Shown: piece after piece, positions 1 through 9,253 of the stretch | Layout of the letters: each line of letters begins with the position of its first letter | Position numbering within the stretch: the first letter of the stretch is position 1 | Origin: Erwinia rhapontici | GTDB lineage: Bacteria > Pseudomonadota > Gammaproteobacteria > Enterobacterales > Enterobacteriaceae | Length of the DNA: 64,000 nucleotides | Assembly (NCBI RefSeq): GCF_012271765.1 | Contig: NZ_VRKO01000005.1 | Coordinates: forward strand, 202,722 to 266,721 | Direction: 5' to 3' | The notes under the pieces: generated by a model | What the model saw: only the letters and a program-made list of their open reading frames with translations | The model's database searches: none | What the model was told of the DNA's origin: nothing | Program-made: the position numbers and the translations under genes

Positions 1-63
1 CCATTAAGACAATTGTGATATCATCGCGCGCACTCATTTTTACTGCAGTCTGGAGTCTCTGGA

Positions 64-1500
64 ATGAAAATTACACTACCCGATTTTACGCGTGCGGGTG
101 TGCTGGTGGTTGGCGATGTGATGCTGGATCGCTACTGGCACGGCCCAACCAGCCGCATTTCACCTGAGGCTCCGGTGCCAGTGGTGAAAGTGGATCATGT
201 GGAGGAGCGCCCTGGTGGTGCGGCCAACGTAGCGATGAATATTGCCGCGCTGGGTGCTGCTTCACGACTGGTTGGATTGACCGGTGTTGATGATGCCGCG
301 CGTGCCCTCAGCGCGTCCCTGGCTGGCGTGAATGTCCAGTGTGATTTTGTCTCTGTGCCTACTCATCCGACTATTACTAAACTGCGCGTGTTGTCTCGCA
401 ATCAGCAGCTCATCCGTCTGGATTTCGAAGAGGGATTTGAAGGCATTGATCCTGAGCCGATGCATCAGCGTATTGAGCAGGCGCTGCCAACAATTGGCGC
501 GTTAGTGCTGTCTGATTATGCGAAAGGCGCACTGGCCACCGTGGAAACGATGATTGCCCTGGCGCGTAAAGCGGGGGTTCCGGTATTGGTGGATCCGAAA
601 GGTACCGATTTCGGTCGCTACCACGGTGCAACGCTGCTGACGCCAAACCTCTCCGAATTTGAAGCGGTGGTGGGCAAGTGTAAATCGGAAGAAGAAATTG
701 TGGAACGCGGTACTGCTCTGATGCAGCAGCACGCGCTGTCTGCGTTGCTGGTGACCCGTTCAGAGCACGGTATGACCCTGCTTCAGCCGGGCAAAGCGCC
801 ATTCCATATGCCGACCCTGGCGCAGGAAGTGTTCGATGTCACCGGTGCGGGTGATACGGTGATTGGCGTGCTGGCGGCGGCGCTGGCGGCGGGTAACTCG
901 TTGGAAGAGAGCTGCTTCCTGGCCAATGCGGCCGCGGGCGTGGTGGTGGGTAAACTCGGTACCTCAACGGTTTCTCCGGTAGAGCTGGAAAATGCGATCC
1001 GCGCGCGCCCGGAATCGGGTTTTGGTGTGATGGATGAAGCTCAGTTGATTGCCGAAGTGACGAAAGCCCGTCAGCGCGGTGAAAAAGTGGTGATGACCAA
1101 CGGCGTATTCGACATTCTGCACGCCGGGCATGTTTCCTACCTGGCCAATGCCCGTAAGCTGGGTGACCGCCTGATTGTGGCGGTAAACAGCGATGCCTCG
1201 ACCCGACGTCTGAAAGGGGAAACCCGCCCGGTGAACCCGCTGATTAACCGTATGATCGTGCTGGGTGCGCTGGAAGCTGTAGATTGGGTGATTGGGTTTG
1301 AAGAAGATACGCCGCAGCGTGTGATCGCTGAGATCCTTCCCGATCTGTTGGTGAAAGGCGGCGACTATAAGCCAGAAGACATTGCTGGCAGTAAAGAGGT
1401 ATGGGCCAACGGCGGTGACGTGCGAGTGCTCAACTTCGAAGACGGTATTTCTACCAGTAATATCATTAAAACGATTATTTCTGGTACCGGAAGAAACTAG
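64..1500 (+). CDS. hldE: Bifunctional heptose 7-phosphate kinase / heptose 1-phosphate adenylyltransferase HldE
   Basis: Makes ADP-D-glycero-beta-D-manno-heptose for the LPS inner core in the cytoplasm. The 478-residue length equals the E. coli protein within one residue. The N-terminal PfkB/ribokinase domain (about 1-320) ends with the phosphate/catalytic motif DVTGAGDT at residues 258-265. The C-terminal nucleotidyltransferase domain (about 340-478) opens with [13 protein letters not shown] at 344-356, containing the HAGH (HxGH) signature. A GGAG ribosome site precedes the ATG. In E. coli glnE lies upstream; only 63 bases are visible here and they show no recognisable glnE end. A strong hairpin follows the stop. 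Confidence 0.98.
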   Translation: MKITLPDFTRAGVLVVGDVMLDRYWHGPTSRISPEAPVPVVKVDHVEERPGGAANVAMNIAALGAASRLVGLTGVDDAARALSASLAGVNVQCDFVSVPTHPTITKLRVLSRNQQLIRLDFEEGFEGIDPEPMHQRIEQALPTIGALVLSDYAKGALATVETMIALARKAGVPVLVDPKGTDFGRYHGATLLTPNLSEFEAVVGKCKSEEEIVERGTALMQQHALSALLVTRSEHGMTLLQPGKAPFHMPTLAQEVFDVTGAGDTVIGVLAAALAAGNSLEESCFLANAAAGVVVGKLGTSTVSPVELENAIRARPESGFGVMDEAQLIAEVTKARQRGEKVVMTNGVFDILHAGHVSYLANARKLGDRLIVAVNSDASTRRLKGETRPVNPLINRMIVLGALEAVDWVIGFEEDTPQRVIAEILPDLLVKGGDYKPEDIAGSKEVWANGGDVRVLNFEDGISTSNIIKTIISGTGRN

Positions 1501-1507
1501 CCTTCAA

Positions 1508-1530
1508 CGGCTGCCCGGGGAGGGCAGCCG
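1508..1530. terminator. Hairpin between convergent hldE and ubiK
   Basis: Perfect 9-bp stem CGGCTGCCC / CGGCAGCCC-type pairing (1508-1516 with 1522-1530), loop GGGGA. No good T-tract on either strand, so terminator strength is uncertain, but its place between two converging genes fits a bidirectional terminator. Confidence 0.55.
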
Positions 1531-1547
1531 TATCACTAAAGCGTGGC

Positions 1548-1835
1548 CTATTCTGCCGCTTTTGGCTCGCTAACGACCGGTACGGGGGCAGGGGAAACGC
1601 GGCTTTCCAGCTCTGTCAGGCGCTGTTCCAGCGCAGCCAGCTTCTCGCGGGTACGCAGCAGTACCTGAGTCTGTACATCAAACTCTTCGCGGTTAACCAC
1701 ATCCAGACGGGTCAGCTGTGCCTGTAATGTCTGACGGATTTTCTTCTCCACATCATCACCAAACTCACGGATGCCTTTCGGCATAGACTCATGGACCTGA
1801 CGGGCCAGTTGTTCAATTTTTTTTGGGTCAAGCAT
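1548..1835 (-). CDS. ubiK: Ubiquinone biosynthesis accessory factor UbiK (YqiC, BMFP domain)
   Basis: Small 95-residue protein matching the UbiK/YqiC family, a membrane-associated trimeric accessory factor of the aerobic ubiquinone biosynthesis complex that works with UbiJ. The start [20 protein letters not shown] and the C-terminal coiled coil (residues about 45-82, heptads such as [17 protein letters not shown]) are diagnostic. The tail after residue 83 is a short Pro/Val/Ala-rich extension ([16 protein letters not shown]). An AGGAAA ribosome site sits just upstream of the ATG. The gene is monocistronic and converges on hldE. Confidence 0.95.
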   Translation of the reverse strand: MLDPKKIEQLARQVHESMPKGIREFGDDVEKKIRQTLQAQLTRLDVVNREEFDVQTQVLLRTREKLAALEQRLTELESRVSPAPVPVVSEPKAAE

Positions 1836-1947
1836 AGCGGTTTCCTGATAACAGCGAATTTTATCCTAGTGTAATCCCAGATGCGTTCGGTATAAACCTG
1901 AAAACACCATAGCGAAAAAATGGATATCAATTTGCCCATTTTGTTCG

Positions 1948-1976
1948 TTGATCTGTCACTTTTTCAGCGCTATGAT
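1948..1976 (+). promoter_or_regulatory. Sigma70 promoter of ribB
   Basis: -35 TTGATC (1948-1953), 17-bp spacer, -10 TATGAT (1971-1976). The predicted start near 1983 coincides with the 5' edge of the FMN aptamer, which supports the assignment. Confidence 0.65.
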
Positions 1977-1984
1977 GATTTTGC

Positions 1985-2130
1985 TTATTCTCAGGGCGGG
2001 GCGAAATTCCCCACCGGCGGTAAATCAGCTTTTGCTGAAAGCCCGCGAGCGCTTCAGGGTCATTCCTGAAGGACAGCAGATCCGGTGTAATTCCGGGGCC
2101 GACGGTTAGAGTCCGGATGGGAGAGAGTAA
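1985..2130 (+). ncRNA. FMN riboswitch (RFN element) upstream of ribB
   Basis: The conserved RFN blocks occur in order: AGGGCGGGGCGAAATTCCCC, ACCGGCGGTAA, AGCCCGCGAGC, CAGATCCGGTGTAATTCCGG, GCCGACGGTTAGAGTCCGGA. P1 pairs TTATTCTC (1985-1992) with GAGAGAGTAA (2121-2130). Known function: FMN binding reduces ribB expression. In E. coli the same leader is also detected as the small RNA SroG. Confidence 0.97.
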
Positions 2131-2171
2131 CGATTCTTGACGGGCTTTTGCTCGCCTCGCGTTATTTTTTT
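2126..2171 (+). terminator. Expression-platform terminator of the ribB riboswitch
   Basis: AGTAACG (2126-2132) can pair with CGTTATT (2160-2166), enclosing a smaller CGGGC/GCTCG hairpin, followed by seven T (2165-2171). The left arm overlaps the 3' side of aptamer P1, so ligand binding and hairpin formation are coupled. Classical attenuator layout; the exact antiterminator was not modelled. Confidence 0.65.
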
Positions 2172-2241
2172 GTCACCGCATGACACTCCTAAGCACGCCC
2201 TGGTTCTGGTAACCCATACATTTATTTAAGGTTTATTTACC

Positions 2242-2898
2242 ATGAATCAGTCGCTACTTTCTGAATTTGGCACGCCTGAACAGCGTGTAACCCGCGCCAT
2301 CGAAGCACTGCGCGAAGGCCGCGGTGTGATGGTTTTAGACGATGAAGATCGTGAAAATGAAGGTGATATGATCTTCGCCGCTGAAACCATGACCGTTGAG
2401 CAGATGGCACTGACCATTCGCCACGGCAGCGGCATTGTCTGCCTTTGTCTGACGGAAGAACGTCTGGAACAGCTGGACCTGCCAATGATGGTGCAGAACA
2501 ACACCAGCTCTTACGGCACCGGTTTTACCGTGACGATTGAAGCGGCACAGGGTGTGACCACCGGTGTTTCCGCCTCTGACCGCCTGACCACCATCCGCAC
2601 CGCCATTGCTGACAATGCAAAGCCAGAAGACCTTAATCGTCCTGGCCACGTGTTCCCGCTGCGTGGACGTTCAGGTGGTGTTCTGACCCGCGGTGGCCAT
2701 ACTGAAGCCACTATCGACCTGGTCACGCTGGCAGGTTTCAAGCCAGCCGGTGTTCTGTGTGAACTGACCAACGATGATGGCTCTATGGCGCACGCGCCGG
2801 AAGCGGTGGTGTTTGCTAAACAACACAACATGCCAGTTGTGACGATCGAAGATCTGGTGGCGTATCGTCGTAGTCACGAGACGCGTCAGGCCAGCTAA
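2242..2898 (+). CDS. ribB: 3,4-dihydroxy-2-butanone-4-phosphate synthase RibB
   Basis: Converts ribulose 5-phosphate into 3,4-dihydroxy-2-butanone 4-phosphate plus formate, the four-carbon unit of riboflavin. Single-domain enzyme of 218 residues, one more than E. coli; there is no RibA fusion. Visible motifs: acidic metal/phosphate loop [10 protein letters not shown] at 33-42, RPGHVFPL starting at 133, and HTEATIDL starting at 153. Expression is expected to be controlled by the FMN riboswitch in the leader. Downstream are tandem ERIC elements rather than a canonical terminator. Confidence 0.98.
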   Translation: MNQSLLSEFGTPEQRVTRAIEALREGRGVMVLDDEDRENEGDMIFAAETMTVEQMALTIRHGSGIVCLCLTEERLEQLDLPMMVQNNTSSYGTGFTVTIEAAQGVTTGVSASDRLTTIRTAIADNAKPEDLNRPGHVFPLRGRSGGVLTRGGHTEATIDLVTLAGFKPAGVLCELTNDDGSMAHAPEAVVFAKQHNMPVVTIEDLVAYRRSHETRQAS

Positions 2899-2901
2899 AT
2901 T

Positions 2902-3022
2902 CCCCGTCATACTTCAAGCGATGGGTGCGTTGGCTCTCCTCGCGCGCCCCGGTCATATACTGATGTATGCTCCCGGGGACTTGCTGCGTTGCCGCCTGCC
3001 CATAGCTTGAATTATTTAGGGG
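2902..3022 (+). repeat. ERIC element, copy 1 (full length, 121 bp)
   Basis: Begins CCCCGTCATACTTCAAG and ends CTTGAATTATTTAGGGG, the hallmark termini of Enterobacterial Repetitive Intergenic Consensus elements. The centre is an imperfect palindrome (CCCCGGTCATATAC ... GTATGCTCCCGGGG). The element is non-coding and folds into a long hairpin if transcribed from ribB. Confidence 0.9.
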
Positions 3023-3026
3023 AGTT

Positions 3027-3147
3027 CCCCGTCATACTTCAAGCGATGGGTGCGTTGGCTCTCCTCGCGCGCCCCGGTCACATACTCATGTATGCTCCCG
3101 GGGACTTGCTGCGTTGCCGCCTGCCCATAGCTTGAATTATTTAGGGG
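3027..3147 (+). repeat. ERIC element, copy 2 (full length, tandem)
   Basis: Direct repeat of the preceding element at a 125-bp period, same 121-bp length, with only a few substitutions (for example CACATACTCATG for CATATACTGATG at the centre). Four bases separate the copies. Confidence 0.9.
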
Positions 3148-3150
3148 AAT

Positions 3151-3211
3151 CCCTCGTCATACTTCAAGTGGTGGGCGCATTGGTTCTCCTGTAGCTTGAA
3201 TTATGCAAAGG
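3151..3211 (+). repeat. ERIC remnant, copy 3 (internally deleted)
   Basis: Keeps both ends (CCCTCGTCATACTTCAAG at the left, TAGCTTGAATTAT at the right) but has lost the central palindrome, leaving about 61 bp. A further half-copy (TTCCCCCCGCCATACTTCC) starts near 3213. Beyond it, to 3368, nothing is recognised except the ygiD start region. Confidence 0.75.
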
Positions 3212-3368
3212 AATTCCCCCCGCCATACTTCCTTCAATCTGCATTCTTTCCTTCCGCTATTTCCCCTTCAAATTTTCTGAATATCTTCGTCAGGGTTATC
3301 CAGGTTCATCCGTGGAAAAAAGGGCGTAATGTGACTTCCATTGAATACCACTTTCTGGGAATCACACC

Positions 3369-4154
3369 ATGAGCCACACACGTATGCCTGCACTTTTCCT
3401 CGGTCACGGCAGTCCGATGAACGTACTGGAAGAAAATATCTGGACCGAGACCTGGCGTGAGCTGGGGAAAAACCTGCCACGTCCAAAAGCGATCATTGCC
3501 GTTTCTGCCCACTGGTACACGCGCGGCACGGCGGTGACGGCGATGGAAAAACCACGCACAATTCATGATTTTGGCGGCTTCCCGCAGGCGTTGTTTGATA
3601 CACGGTATCCGGCTCCGGGATCGCCGGCACTCGCCCGCCAGATAGCGGAAACACTGGCCCCGGTGGCAGTCGATCTGGATCAGGAGTGGGGATTCGATCA
3701 CGGTTCCTGGGGCGTATTAATCAAAATGTACCCGGATGCGGACATTCCCGTGGTGCAACTCAGCGTGGATGGGACGAAACCTGCCGCATACCATTTTGAA
3801 TTAGGCCGTAAACTGGCAGCGCTGCGCGATCAGGGCATCATGATTGTTGCCAGTGGAAACGTGGTACACAACCTGCGTATGGTGCGCTGGCAGGGCGAAG
3901 CAGAAGCCTATCCGTGGGCAGAATCTTTTAACCAGTACGTGCGCGATAATCTGAGCTGGGAAGGCGAAGATGAGCAGCATCCACTGGTGAACTTTATGCA
4001 GCACGAGGGGGCGGCGCTGTCGAACCCGACACCAGAACATTACCTGCCGTTGTTGTATGTGCTCGGCGCACGTGCTGAGGGCGAAGCGATATCTGTCCCG
4101 GTGGATGGGATTGTGATGGGGTCATTAAGCATGCTGTCGGTGCAGGTGGGGTAG
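3369..4154 (+). CDS. ygiD: 4,5-DOPA-extradiol-dioxygenase-type enzyme YgiD
   Basis: Member of the LigB-like class III extradiol ring-cleavage dioxygenase family. The E. coli homologue YgiD cleaves L-DOPA in vitro with a bound metal. Of 261 residues, the N-terminal FLGHGSPMN (H13), AVSAHWYT, DHGSWGVL and GNVVHNL motifs supply the conserved histidines expected to bind metal and act in catalysis. Start chosen at ATG 3369, which gives the family N-terminus. Converges with ygiC; the gap between them is filled by palindromes and a tandem repeat array. Physiological substrate is not established. Confidence 0.93.
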   Translation: MSHTRMPALFLGHGSPMNVLEENIWTETWRELGKNLPRPKAIIAVSAHWYTRGTAVTAMEKPRTIHDFGGFPQALFDTRYPAPGSPALARQIAETLAPVAVDLDQEWGFDHGSWGVLIKMYPDADIPVVQLSVDGTKPAAYHFELGRKLAALRDQGIMIVASGNVVHNLRMVRWQGEAEAYPWAESFNQYVRDNLSWEGEDEQHPLVNFMQHEGAALSNPTPEHYLPLLYVLGARAEGEAISVPVDGIVMGSLSMLSVQVG

Positions 4155-4158
4155 CAGA

Positions 4159-4176
4159 GGCCGGGCATGCCCGGCC
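4159..4176. repeat. GCATGC-centred palindrome, copy a
   Basis: GGCCGGGCATGCCCGGCC, a perfect 18-bp palindrome just after ygiD. One of eight related GCATGC palindromes in this window, all between convergent genes. Confidence 0.8.
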
Positions 4177-4190
4177 ACTACGTGACCATT

Positions 4191-4405
4191 TTGCACAAGC
4201 ATATGTAGGGGCGAGGCATACCAGACCACGGCGTGCAATTTTGCACAAGCATATGTAGGGGTGAGGCATACCAGATCACGGCGTGCAATTTTGCACAAGC
4301 ATATGTAGGGGCGAGGCATACCAGACCACGGCGTGCAATTTTGCACAAGCATATGTAGGGGTGAGGCATACCAGACCACGACGTGCAATTTTGCACAATC
4401 ATGGG
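4191..4405 (+). repeat. Tandem array, 50-bp unit, about 4.3 copies
   Basis: TTGCACAAGC starts at 4191, 4241, 4291 and 4341, and TTGCACAATC at 4391, an exact 50-bp period. Each unit holds a small hairpin GTGCAATTTTGCAC and the sequence GTAGGGG(C/T)GAGGCATA, which is the left arm of the dispersed GCATGC palindrome. Units differ by one or two bases, mainly C/T in GGGGYGAGG. The array ends in a complete palindrome (copy b). Open frames across it are repetitive by-products and not credible genes. Confidence 0.92.
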
Positions 4406-4408
4406 TAG

Positions 4409-4428
4409 GGGCGAGGCATGCCTCGCCC
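4409..4428. repeat. GCATGC-centred palindrome, copy b
   Basis: GGGCGAGGCATGCCTCGCCC, perfect 20-bp palindrome closing the 50-bp tandem array, 12 bases from the ygiC stop. Same sequence as copies e and g. Confidence 0.85.
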
Positions 4429-4440
4429 GACGATCACACA

Positions 4441-5601
4441 TTATTCGATAAACGCGTGTGGATAGAAGCGCGAGAGATCCTGAGTGATCAGATCGCGGTC
4501 TTCACGCAAACCAATACCCGCTGGCTGATCGTTGATCAGCCAGGATCCGATCAGCGTATAGCTGTCGCCGAACTTTGGCAGCGGATGGAACTGCTGCACG
4601 ATCATACCTTCCTCACCGTACGGCCCATCAACACGTGCAATCTCTTTACCGTTTTCTACGATGCGGATATTGGCACCCTCGCGGGAAAACAACGGTTTAA
4701 CCACATATTTATCCATATGCGGTACGTTATCTTCAGCAAAGTAAGCGGGCAGCAAGTTCGGATGGTTCGGGAACATTTTCCACAGCAGCGGCAGCAGCGC
4801 TTTATTGGAAATAATGCTTTTCCAACCAGGCTCCAGCCAGCGCACACCGGCGTCAGCCAGTTTGGTGGAGAACATCTCACGCAGCATAAATTCCCATGGA
4901 TAGAGCTTAAACAGATTGCCGATCACCTGATCGTGAACATCGGTAAACTGCCCTTTCTCACCCAGGCCGATTTCATCCATATACAGGAATTCACTCGGTA
5001 GCCCGGCTTCCGTGGCGCAATCCTGCAGATACTGAACGGTGCCACGATCTTCATCGGTATCACGGCAGCAGGCAAAGTGTAGCCAGCTAAAACCGTGCTG
5101 CTGATGCAGTTCGCCAAAGCGCTCGATCAGTTTTTCCTGCAGGCTGTTGAACTGATCGCTACCCGCAGGGAGCACGCCAGCATTCAGCTGGTCTTCCAGC
5201 CACAGCCACTGGAAGAAAGCCGCTTCATACAGCGAAGTGGGGGTATCGGCGTTATTTTCCAGCAGCTTGGCCGGCGTTACACCGTCCCAGGCGAGATCCA
5301 TTCTTGAGTAAAGTGACGGCTGGCCGCTTTTCCAGGATTCACGCACAAAATCCCAGGTGTGCTTCGGAATGCGGAACTTGGTCAGCAGTTCTTCACTGTT
5401 GACCACCAGTTCCACCGCCTGCAAACACATCTGATGAAGTTCGCTGGTCACATCTTCCAGTGACTCAATCTGCTGCAACGTGAACTGGTAATAGGCATCT
5501 TCACACCAGTACGGTTCCCCGTGCATGGTGTGAAAACGAAAACCATATTCCGTCGCTTTTTCCCGCCAGTCAGGGCGTTCAGCAATGGCAATACGTTTCA
5601 T
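4441..5601 (-). CDS. ygiC: Glutathionylspermidine-synthase-family ATP-grasp ligase YgiC
   Basis: ATP-grasp protein of 386 residues, the same length as E. coli YgiC, in the glutathionylspermidine synthase (GSP_synth) family. It lacks the amidase half of bifunctional Gss, so it is a stand-alone amide ligase; its substrate is not known. Seen: N-terminal [30 protein letters not shown] in the middle, and the C-terminal nucleotide-binding region with [11 protein letters not shown]. The start lies 6 bases after the ygiB stop, so the two genes are co-transcribed. In E. coli ygiB and ygiC follow tolC. Confidence 0.95.
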   Translation of the reverse strand: MKRIAIAERPDWREKATEYGFRFHTMHGEPYWCEDAYYQFTLQQIESLEDVTSELHQMCLQAVELVVNSEELLTKFRIPKHTWDFVRESWKSGQPSLYSRMDLAWDGVTPAKLLENNADTPTSLYEAAFFQWLWLEDQLNAGVLPAGSDQFNSLQEKLIERFGELHQQHGFSWLHFACCRDTDEDRGTVQYLQDCATEAGLPSEFLYMDEIGLGEKGQFTDVHDQVIGNLFKLYPWEFMLREMFSTKLADAGVRWLEPGWKSIISNKALLPLLWKMFPNHPNLLPAYFAEDNVPHMDKYVVKPLFSREGANIRIVENGKEIARVDGPYGEEGMIVQQFHPLPKFGDSYTLIGSWLINDQPAGIGLREDRDLITQDLSRFYPHAFIE

Positions 5602-5607
5602 TGGCGA

Positions 5608-6270
5608 TTAGCCCCCCATGCTGCGGTTGGTGCTGGTAGCACTGCTGCGCTGCATGGTGGCTTGCTTGGCAACGGACTCACCGAAGCCACCGCGGGTGAC
5701 GGTGCTGGTGGTGGCCGGTTTTGGCGCCAGCGCTGTTTTAGGCACTGTCATGGTACGGCCCGAGGTTGCTGCGCCGAAGCTCTTGCCGCTGGCATCAACG
5801 AACTTGCCGTTGGCCGGGCTGGCTGGGTTCTTCGAGGAGAACAGCGGCTGCTGCTGCCCCATACCGCCACCCATCATACGGCCCATCATGTAACCGGCCA
5901 TCAGTGGCATCCAGAAGCTTCCGCTGGACTGAGATTCCGCATTGGTAGTACCTACGCCCGCCTGAGCAGGAGCCTGCTGGCACTGACCTTCACCAAACTC
6001 TGCCACGCAGTCTTCACGGGTCGCATATTTCGGTGCGGTTTTGACCGCTTCTTCTTTGGCGCTATTAAACGCCGTAGTGCACTGTGCGCTCTTGCCTGGG
6101 TTAGCGGCCGAGCAGTCATCAGCGTTCTGATACATCGATACAGTTTCGTCGGCCTGTTCACATGCGGCCAGCATAAATACTGCACTCACCGCCAGTGCGA
6201 CCGGCGTTAAATGGCGTGCACTCCAGCTTTTGCGAAAGGAGGCATGATTAATCTGTTTAGTCCGTTTCAT
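5608..6270 (-). CDS. ygiB: DUF1190 lipoprotein YgiB
   Basis: Envelope protein of unknown function, 220 residues from the ATG at 6270. That start gives [20 protein letters not shown], matching E. coli YgiB; an upstream in-frame ATG at 6291 would add seven unsupported residues. After the basic N-terminus come a hydrophobic stretch ([15 protein letters not shown]) ending at a lipobox-like LAAC. Then a Cys-containing [16 protein letters not shown] segment, a Gly/Met-rich patch ([18 protein letters not shown]), and a Ser/Thr-rich tail ending SMGG. Forms an operon with ygiC. Confidence 0.93.
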   Translation of the reverse strand: MKRTKQINHASFRKSWSARHLTPVALAVSAVFMLAACEQADETVSMYQNADDCSAANPGKSAQCTTAFNSAKEEAVKTAPKYATREDCVAEFGEGQCQQAPAQAGVGTTNAESQSSGSFWMPLMAGYMMGRMMGGGMGQQQPLFSSKNPASPANGKFVDASGKSFGAATSGRTMTVPKTALAPKPATTSTVTRGGFGESVAKQATMQRSSATSTNRSMGG

Positions 6271-6384
6271 CACTTTTCGTCCTGTGCCCAAAGGTAGTGC
6301 ATAGGATAGGGGAACAGCGGTGAAAAATGAAGCGATGAAGCCTGACCTGGAGGGGATCTTTACGTAGCTATACGTTTGATTGTG

Positions 6385-6408
6385 AAGGGGCAGCGTTTGC
6401 TGCCCCTT
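6385..6408 (-). terminator. Hairpin after tolC
   Basis: Perfect 10-bp stem AAGGGGCAGC / GCTGCCCCTT with a four-base loop, 6 bases beyond the tolC stop on the minus strand. The T-tract is poor, so it may only partly separate tolC from ygiB. Confidence 0.6.
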
Positions 6409-6414
6409 GGGGAA

Positions 6415-7881
6415 TTACTGACTGAATGGATTACTGTTGCCGCGGGTAGCCGATTTGTTGCTAACCGGCGTCGCTTTGCTGGCTGAACGGGGTTCAGCAC
6501 TGTCCGCGTTGGCAGCTTGCTGTGCATTTTCCGGGGCGACGATTTCTGGCGAGGTGCCGACATCTTTGCCCAGATGATTGTTCAGCGTTTGCAGATCCTG
6601 CTCGTTCAGCGTACCCAGCGCAGATTTAATATTGAGCTGGTTAATCATGTAGCTGTAACGGGCATTCGCCAGCTGCTGCTTAGCGTTATACAGCGTGGTG
6701 GTGGCATCCAGCACGTCAACGATAGTACGGGTACCCACGGAGTAACCGGCTTCCATCGCATCCAGCGAGCTCTGTGCAGAGACAACCGCCTGCTTGTAAG
6801 CGTTAATGCTGCTGATCGAGGCGTTCACGTTGTTAAACGAGGAACGCACGGTCTGGATGGCGGAACGGTGTGCGCTTTCCAACTGCTCACTGGCGGCAAC
6901 AAACGCATATTGCGCCTGTTTCACCTGGGAACTAACGGCACCGCCGCTGTACAGTGGCAGGTTGAAGCTCAGACCTACCTGGTTACTGCCTGTGATGTTG
7001 TCAGTGTTATTGGGACTGGAACGGTCGCCGCCATAACGGTTGTTGGATAAACCGGTTGAGGCCGTCAGATCCAACGTAGGCATATGGCCGGTTTCTGATG
7101 AACGAATCTGCTCACGCGCCAGGTCCTGAGACAGGCGTGCAGAAAGCAGCGACAGGTTGCGGCTTTCCGCTTCCTTCAGCAGGGCATTCACTGGCTGAGG
7201 TTTTTCCGTTTTAAACGCATCGACGTTCAGCGATGCCAGGCTTGGATAGTAATTGCCGGTCACCTGACGCAGTGTTTCTACCGCGTTATCGAGGTCGTTA
7301 CGCGCGGAAACTTCGCTGGCCAGTACGCTGTCGTACTGGGAGCGTGCGTTCTGCACATCAGTGATGGCGACCAGACCCACGTTAAAACGCTGAGTGGTCT
7401 GATCCAGTTCACGGTAAATAGATTGCTTCTGGGCTTCGGTATACGACAATGTGTCGATCGCGTTCAACACATTGAAATAGGCGGTTGCGGTGTTCAGAAT
7501 CAGGGTCTGTTGTGCCGTCTGATAAGTGACATCCTGGATGCCTGCCGTTTTTTCCTGCAGCGTCAGTGCACGCCATTTTGACATGTCAAAAATGGTCTGA
7601 GTCAGCTGTAACGACGCGCTTTTGGTGGTGCTATTGGTATCTCTGGCATCACGGTAGCCGCTGTTATAGGTATAGTCAGCGCCCAGGCCTAACTGTGGTA
7701 GCAGTGGGCTGCGGGATTCGTTAATTTTCTCAAAGGCAGCATCACGATCGGCGGCAGAGCTACGAAGGTCAGGATTTGATAAACGTGCCTGCTGATATAC
7801 CTGCAGCAGGTTTTCAGCCTGGCTGGCAACACTGAAGCCGCCCAGGCTCAGACCGATGAGTAAAGGGAGCAGTTTGTTCAT
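6415..7881 (-). CDS. tolC: Outer membrane efflux channel TolC
   Basis: Trimeric outer-membrane/periplasmic channel used by RND, MFS and ABC efflux pumps and type I secretion. Start ATG 7881 gives a 22-residue signal peptide MNKLLPLLIGLSLGGFSVASQA followed by ENLLQVYQQARLSNPDLR, the canonical mature start. An AAGGAA site precedes it, and an upstream in-frame extension to 7992 is not credible. The 488-residue product carries the internal structural duplication of TolC (AFEKINESRSPLLPQLGLGA; VDVLDATTTLYNAKQQLANA). The C-terminal 50 residues are variable, Ser/Asn-rich and probably disordered. Confidence 0.98.
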   Translation of the reverse strand: MNKLLPLLIGLSLGGFSVASQAENLLQVYQQARLSNPDLRSSAADRDAAFEKINESRSPLLPQLGLGADYTYNSGYRDARDTNSTTKSASLQLTQTIFDMSKWRALTLQEKTAGIQDVTYQTAQQTLILNTATAYFNVLNAIDTLSYTEAQKQSIYRELDQTTQRFNVGLVAITDVQNARSQYDSVLASEVSARNDLDNAVETLRQVTGNYYPSLASLNVDAFKTEKPQPVNALLKEAESRNLSLLSARLSQDLAREQIRSSETGHMPTLDLTASTGLSNNRYGGDRSSPNNTDNITGSNQVGLSFNLPLYSGGAVSSQVKQAQYAFVAASEQLESAHRSAIQTVRSSFNNVNASISSINAYKQAVVSAQSSLDAMEAGYSVGTRTIVDVLDATTTLYNAKQQLANARYSYMINQLNIKSALGTLNEQDLQTLNNHLGKDVGTSPEIVAPENAQQAANADSAEPRSASKATPVSNKSATRGNSNPFSQ

Positions 7882-8091
7882 TTGCATTCCTTGTAGTGCA
7901 GCAAAATTGCTATGGTAGCGCTGACGTAGGCCAAAAATTATCGCCGATAATAGCAGAGAGTTCCGATAAGGTAAGTTGGCTGAAAGTGCCATCCTGCCTT
8001 AATTTACTCAAATAAGTCGTTAAGAACCAGACAACTGTCGGAATACTATTGCACTTTACGTTTTTGCCATCACTTAGCAGGAGACAGAGTT

Positions 8092-8727
8092 ATGGATACT
8101 GGTCGTAAATACCCAGTGACTTTCACAAAAAACGATGTAGAAATTATTGCACGAGAGACGCTTTATCGCGGTTTTTTTTCGCTCGAACGCTATCGCTTTC
8201 GTCATCGCTTGTTTAATGGCGGTATGAGTGGTGAAGTGACGCGGGAAATTTTTGAGCGCGGTCACGCTGCCGTGCTGCTACCCTATGACCCGAAACGTGA
8301 TGAAGTGGTGCTGATTGAGCAGATCCGTATTGCCGCTTACGATACCAGCGCGACGCCCTGGGTGCTTGAACTGGTGGCCGGGATGATCGAACCGGGAGAA
8401 ACCCCGGAGGGTGTGGCGCGCAGAGAAGCTCTGGAAGAAGCCGGGCTAACGCCGGGTCGTATCAAGCCGATTAGCAATTACCTCTCTAGTGCGGGAGGCA
8501 CCTCCGAGCGTCTGGCGGTGTTTGTCGGTGAAGTGGATGCCAGCGTGGCGCAGGGAAACCACGGCCTGGAGGAAGAGAATGAGGATATTCTTGTGCATGT
8601 GGTCAGCCGGAGTCAGGCTTATCAATGGGTGGAACAGGGGAAAATCGATAACGCTGCTGCTGTCATTGCTTTGCAATGGCTGGAGTTGCACCATAAACAG
8701 CTACGCCAAGAGTGGAATCCTGAATAA
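8092..8727 (+). CDS. nudF: ADP-ribose pyrophosphatase NudF
   Basis: Nudix hydrolase that splits ADP-ribose to AMP and ribose 5-phosphate. A complete Nudix box lies at residues 97-119, [20 protein letters not shown] followed by AGL, with the required G, E and REXXEE residues. 211 residues, as in E. coli (209). Divergent from tolC. First gene of the five-gene run nudF-yqiB-cpdA-yqiA-parE, all on the plus strand; its TAA overlaps the yqiB ATG by one base (TAATG), implying translational coupling. Confidence 0.97.
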   Translation: MDTGRKYPVTFTKNDVEIIARETLYRGFFSLERYRFRHRLFNGGMSGEVTREIFERGHAAVLLPYDPKRDEVVLIEQIRIAAYDTSATPWVLELVAGMIEPGETPEGVARREALEEAGLTPGRIKPISNYLSSAGGTSERLAVFVGEVDASVAQGNHGLEEENEDILVHVVSRSQAYQWVEQGKIDNAAAVIALQWLELHHKQLRQEWNPE

Positions 8728-9149
8728 TGAAACGTTATGTCCCCGACTTTCCTGAAATGATGCGTGTCTGCGAAACGAACTTTGCGCAGCTGCGGCGTTT
8801 ATTGCCAAAGGAGGATCGGGTGGGTGAATCGATGGCGTATCAGGTGAACGGTGCCAGCTATCTCATAACCATTCAGGAGTCGACCCGTTACACCACGCTG
8901 GTGGAAATCAGGCAAACGGCCCCTGCGGTCAGTTACTGGAGCCTGCCTTCGATGTCCGTGCGGTTGTATCATGACGCGATGGTGGCGGAAGTGTGTTCCA
9001 CTCAGCAGATCTATCGCTTTAAAGCACGCTATGATTATCCTAATAAAAAGCTGCATCAGCGTGATGAAAAGCACCAAATTAACCAATTTTTAGCGGACTG
9101 GTTGCGCTACTGTTTGTCCCACGGTGCGATAGCCGTTCCGGTATGTTGA
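8727..9149 (+). CDS. yqiB: DUF1249 protein YqiB
   Basis: Conserved 140-residue cytoplasmic protein of unknown function (DUF1249). Recognised by [36 protein letters not shown] and the C-terminal [20 protein letters not shown]. Start codon overlaps the nudF stop. Its conserved place between nudF and cpdA is the only functional hint. Confidence 0.94.
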   Translation: MKRYVPDFPEMMRVCETNFAQLRRLLPKEDRVGESMAYQVNGASYLITIQESTRYTTLVEIRQTAPAVSYWSLPSMSVRLYHDAMVAEVCSTQQIYRFKARYDYPNKKLHQRDEKHQINQFLADWLRYCLSHGAIAVPVC

Positions 9150-9253
9150 AAACGCTGCAACAATTTTCAGATGTGTACCCAAATGAATGTATAAAGCAGG
9201 AAGCCGATGCGCCTGCGGCCTGAAACAGATGGGTATTACCTTAAGGACTTTGA

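Noticed and set aside
4178..4441. Several overlapping frames of about 87 codons with repeated CTPWSGMPRPYICLCK-like peptides
   Set aside because: They are translations of the 50-bp non-coding tandem array; each unit repeats the same peptide in shifting frames and there is no ribosome site.
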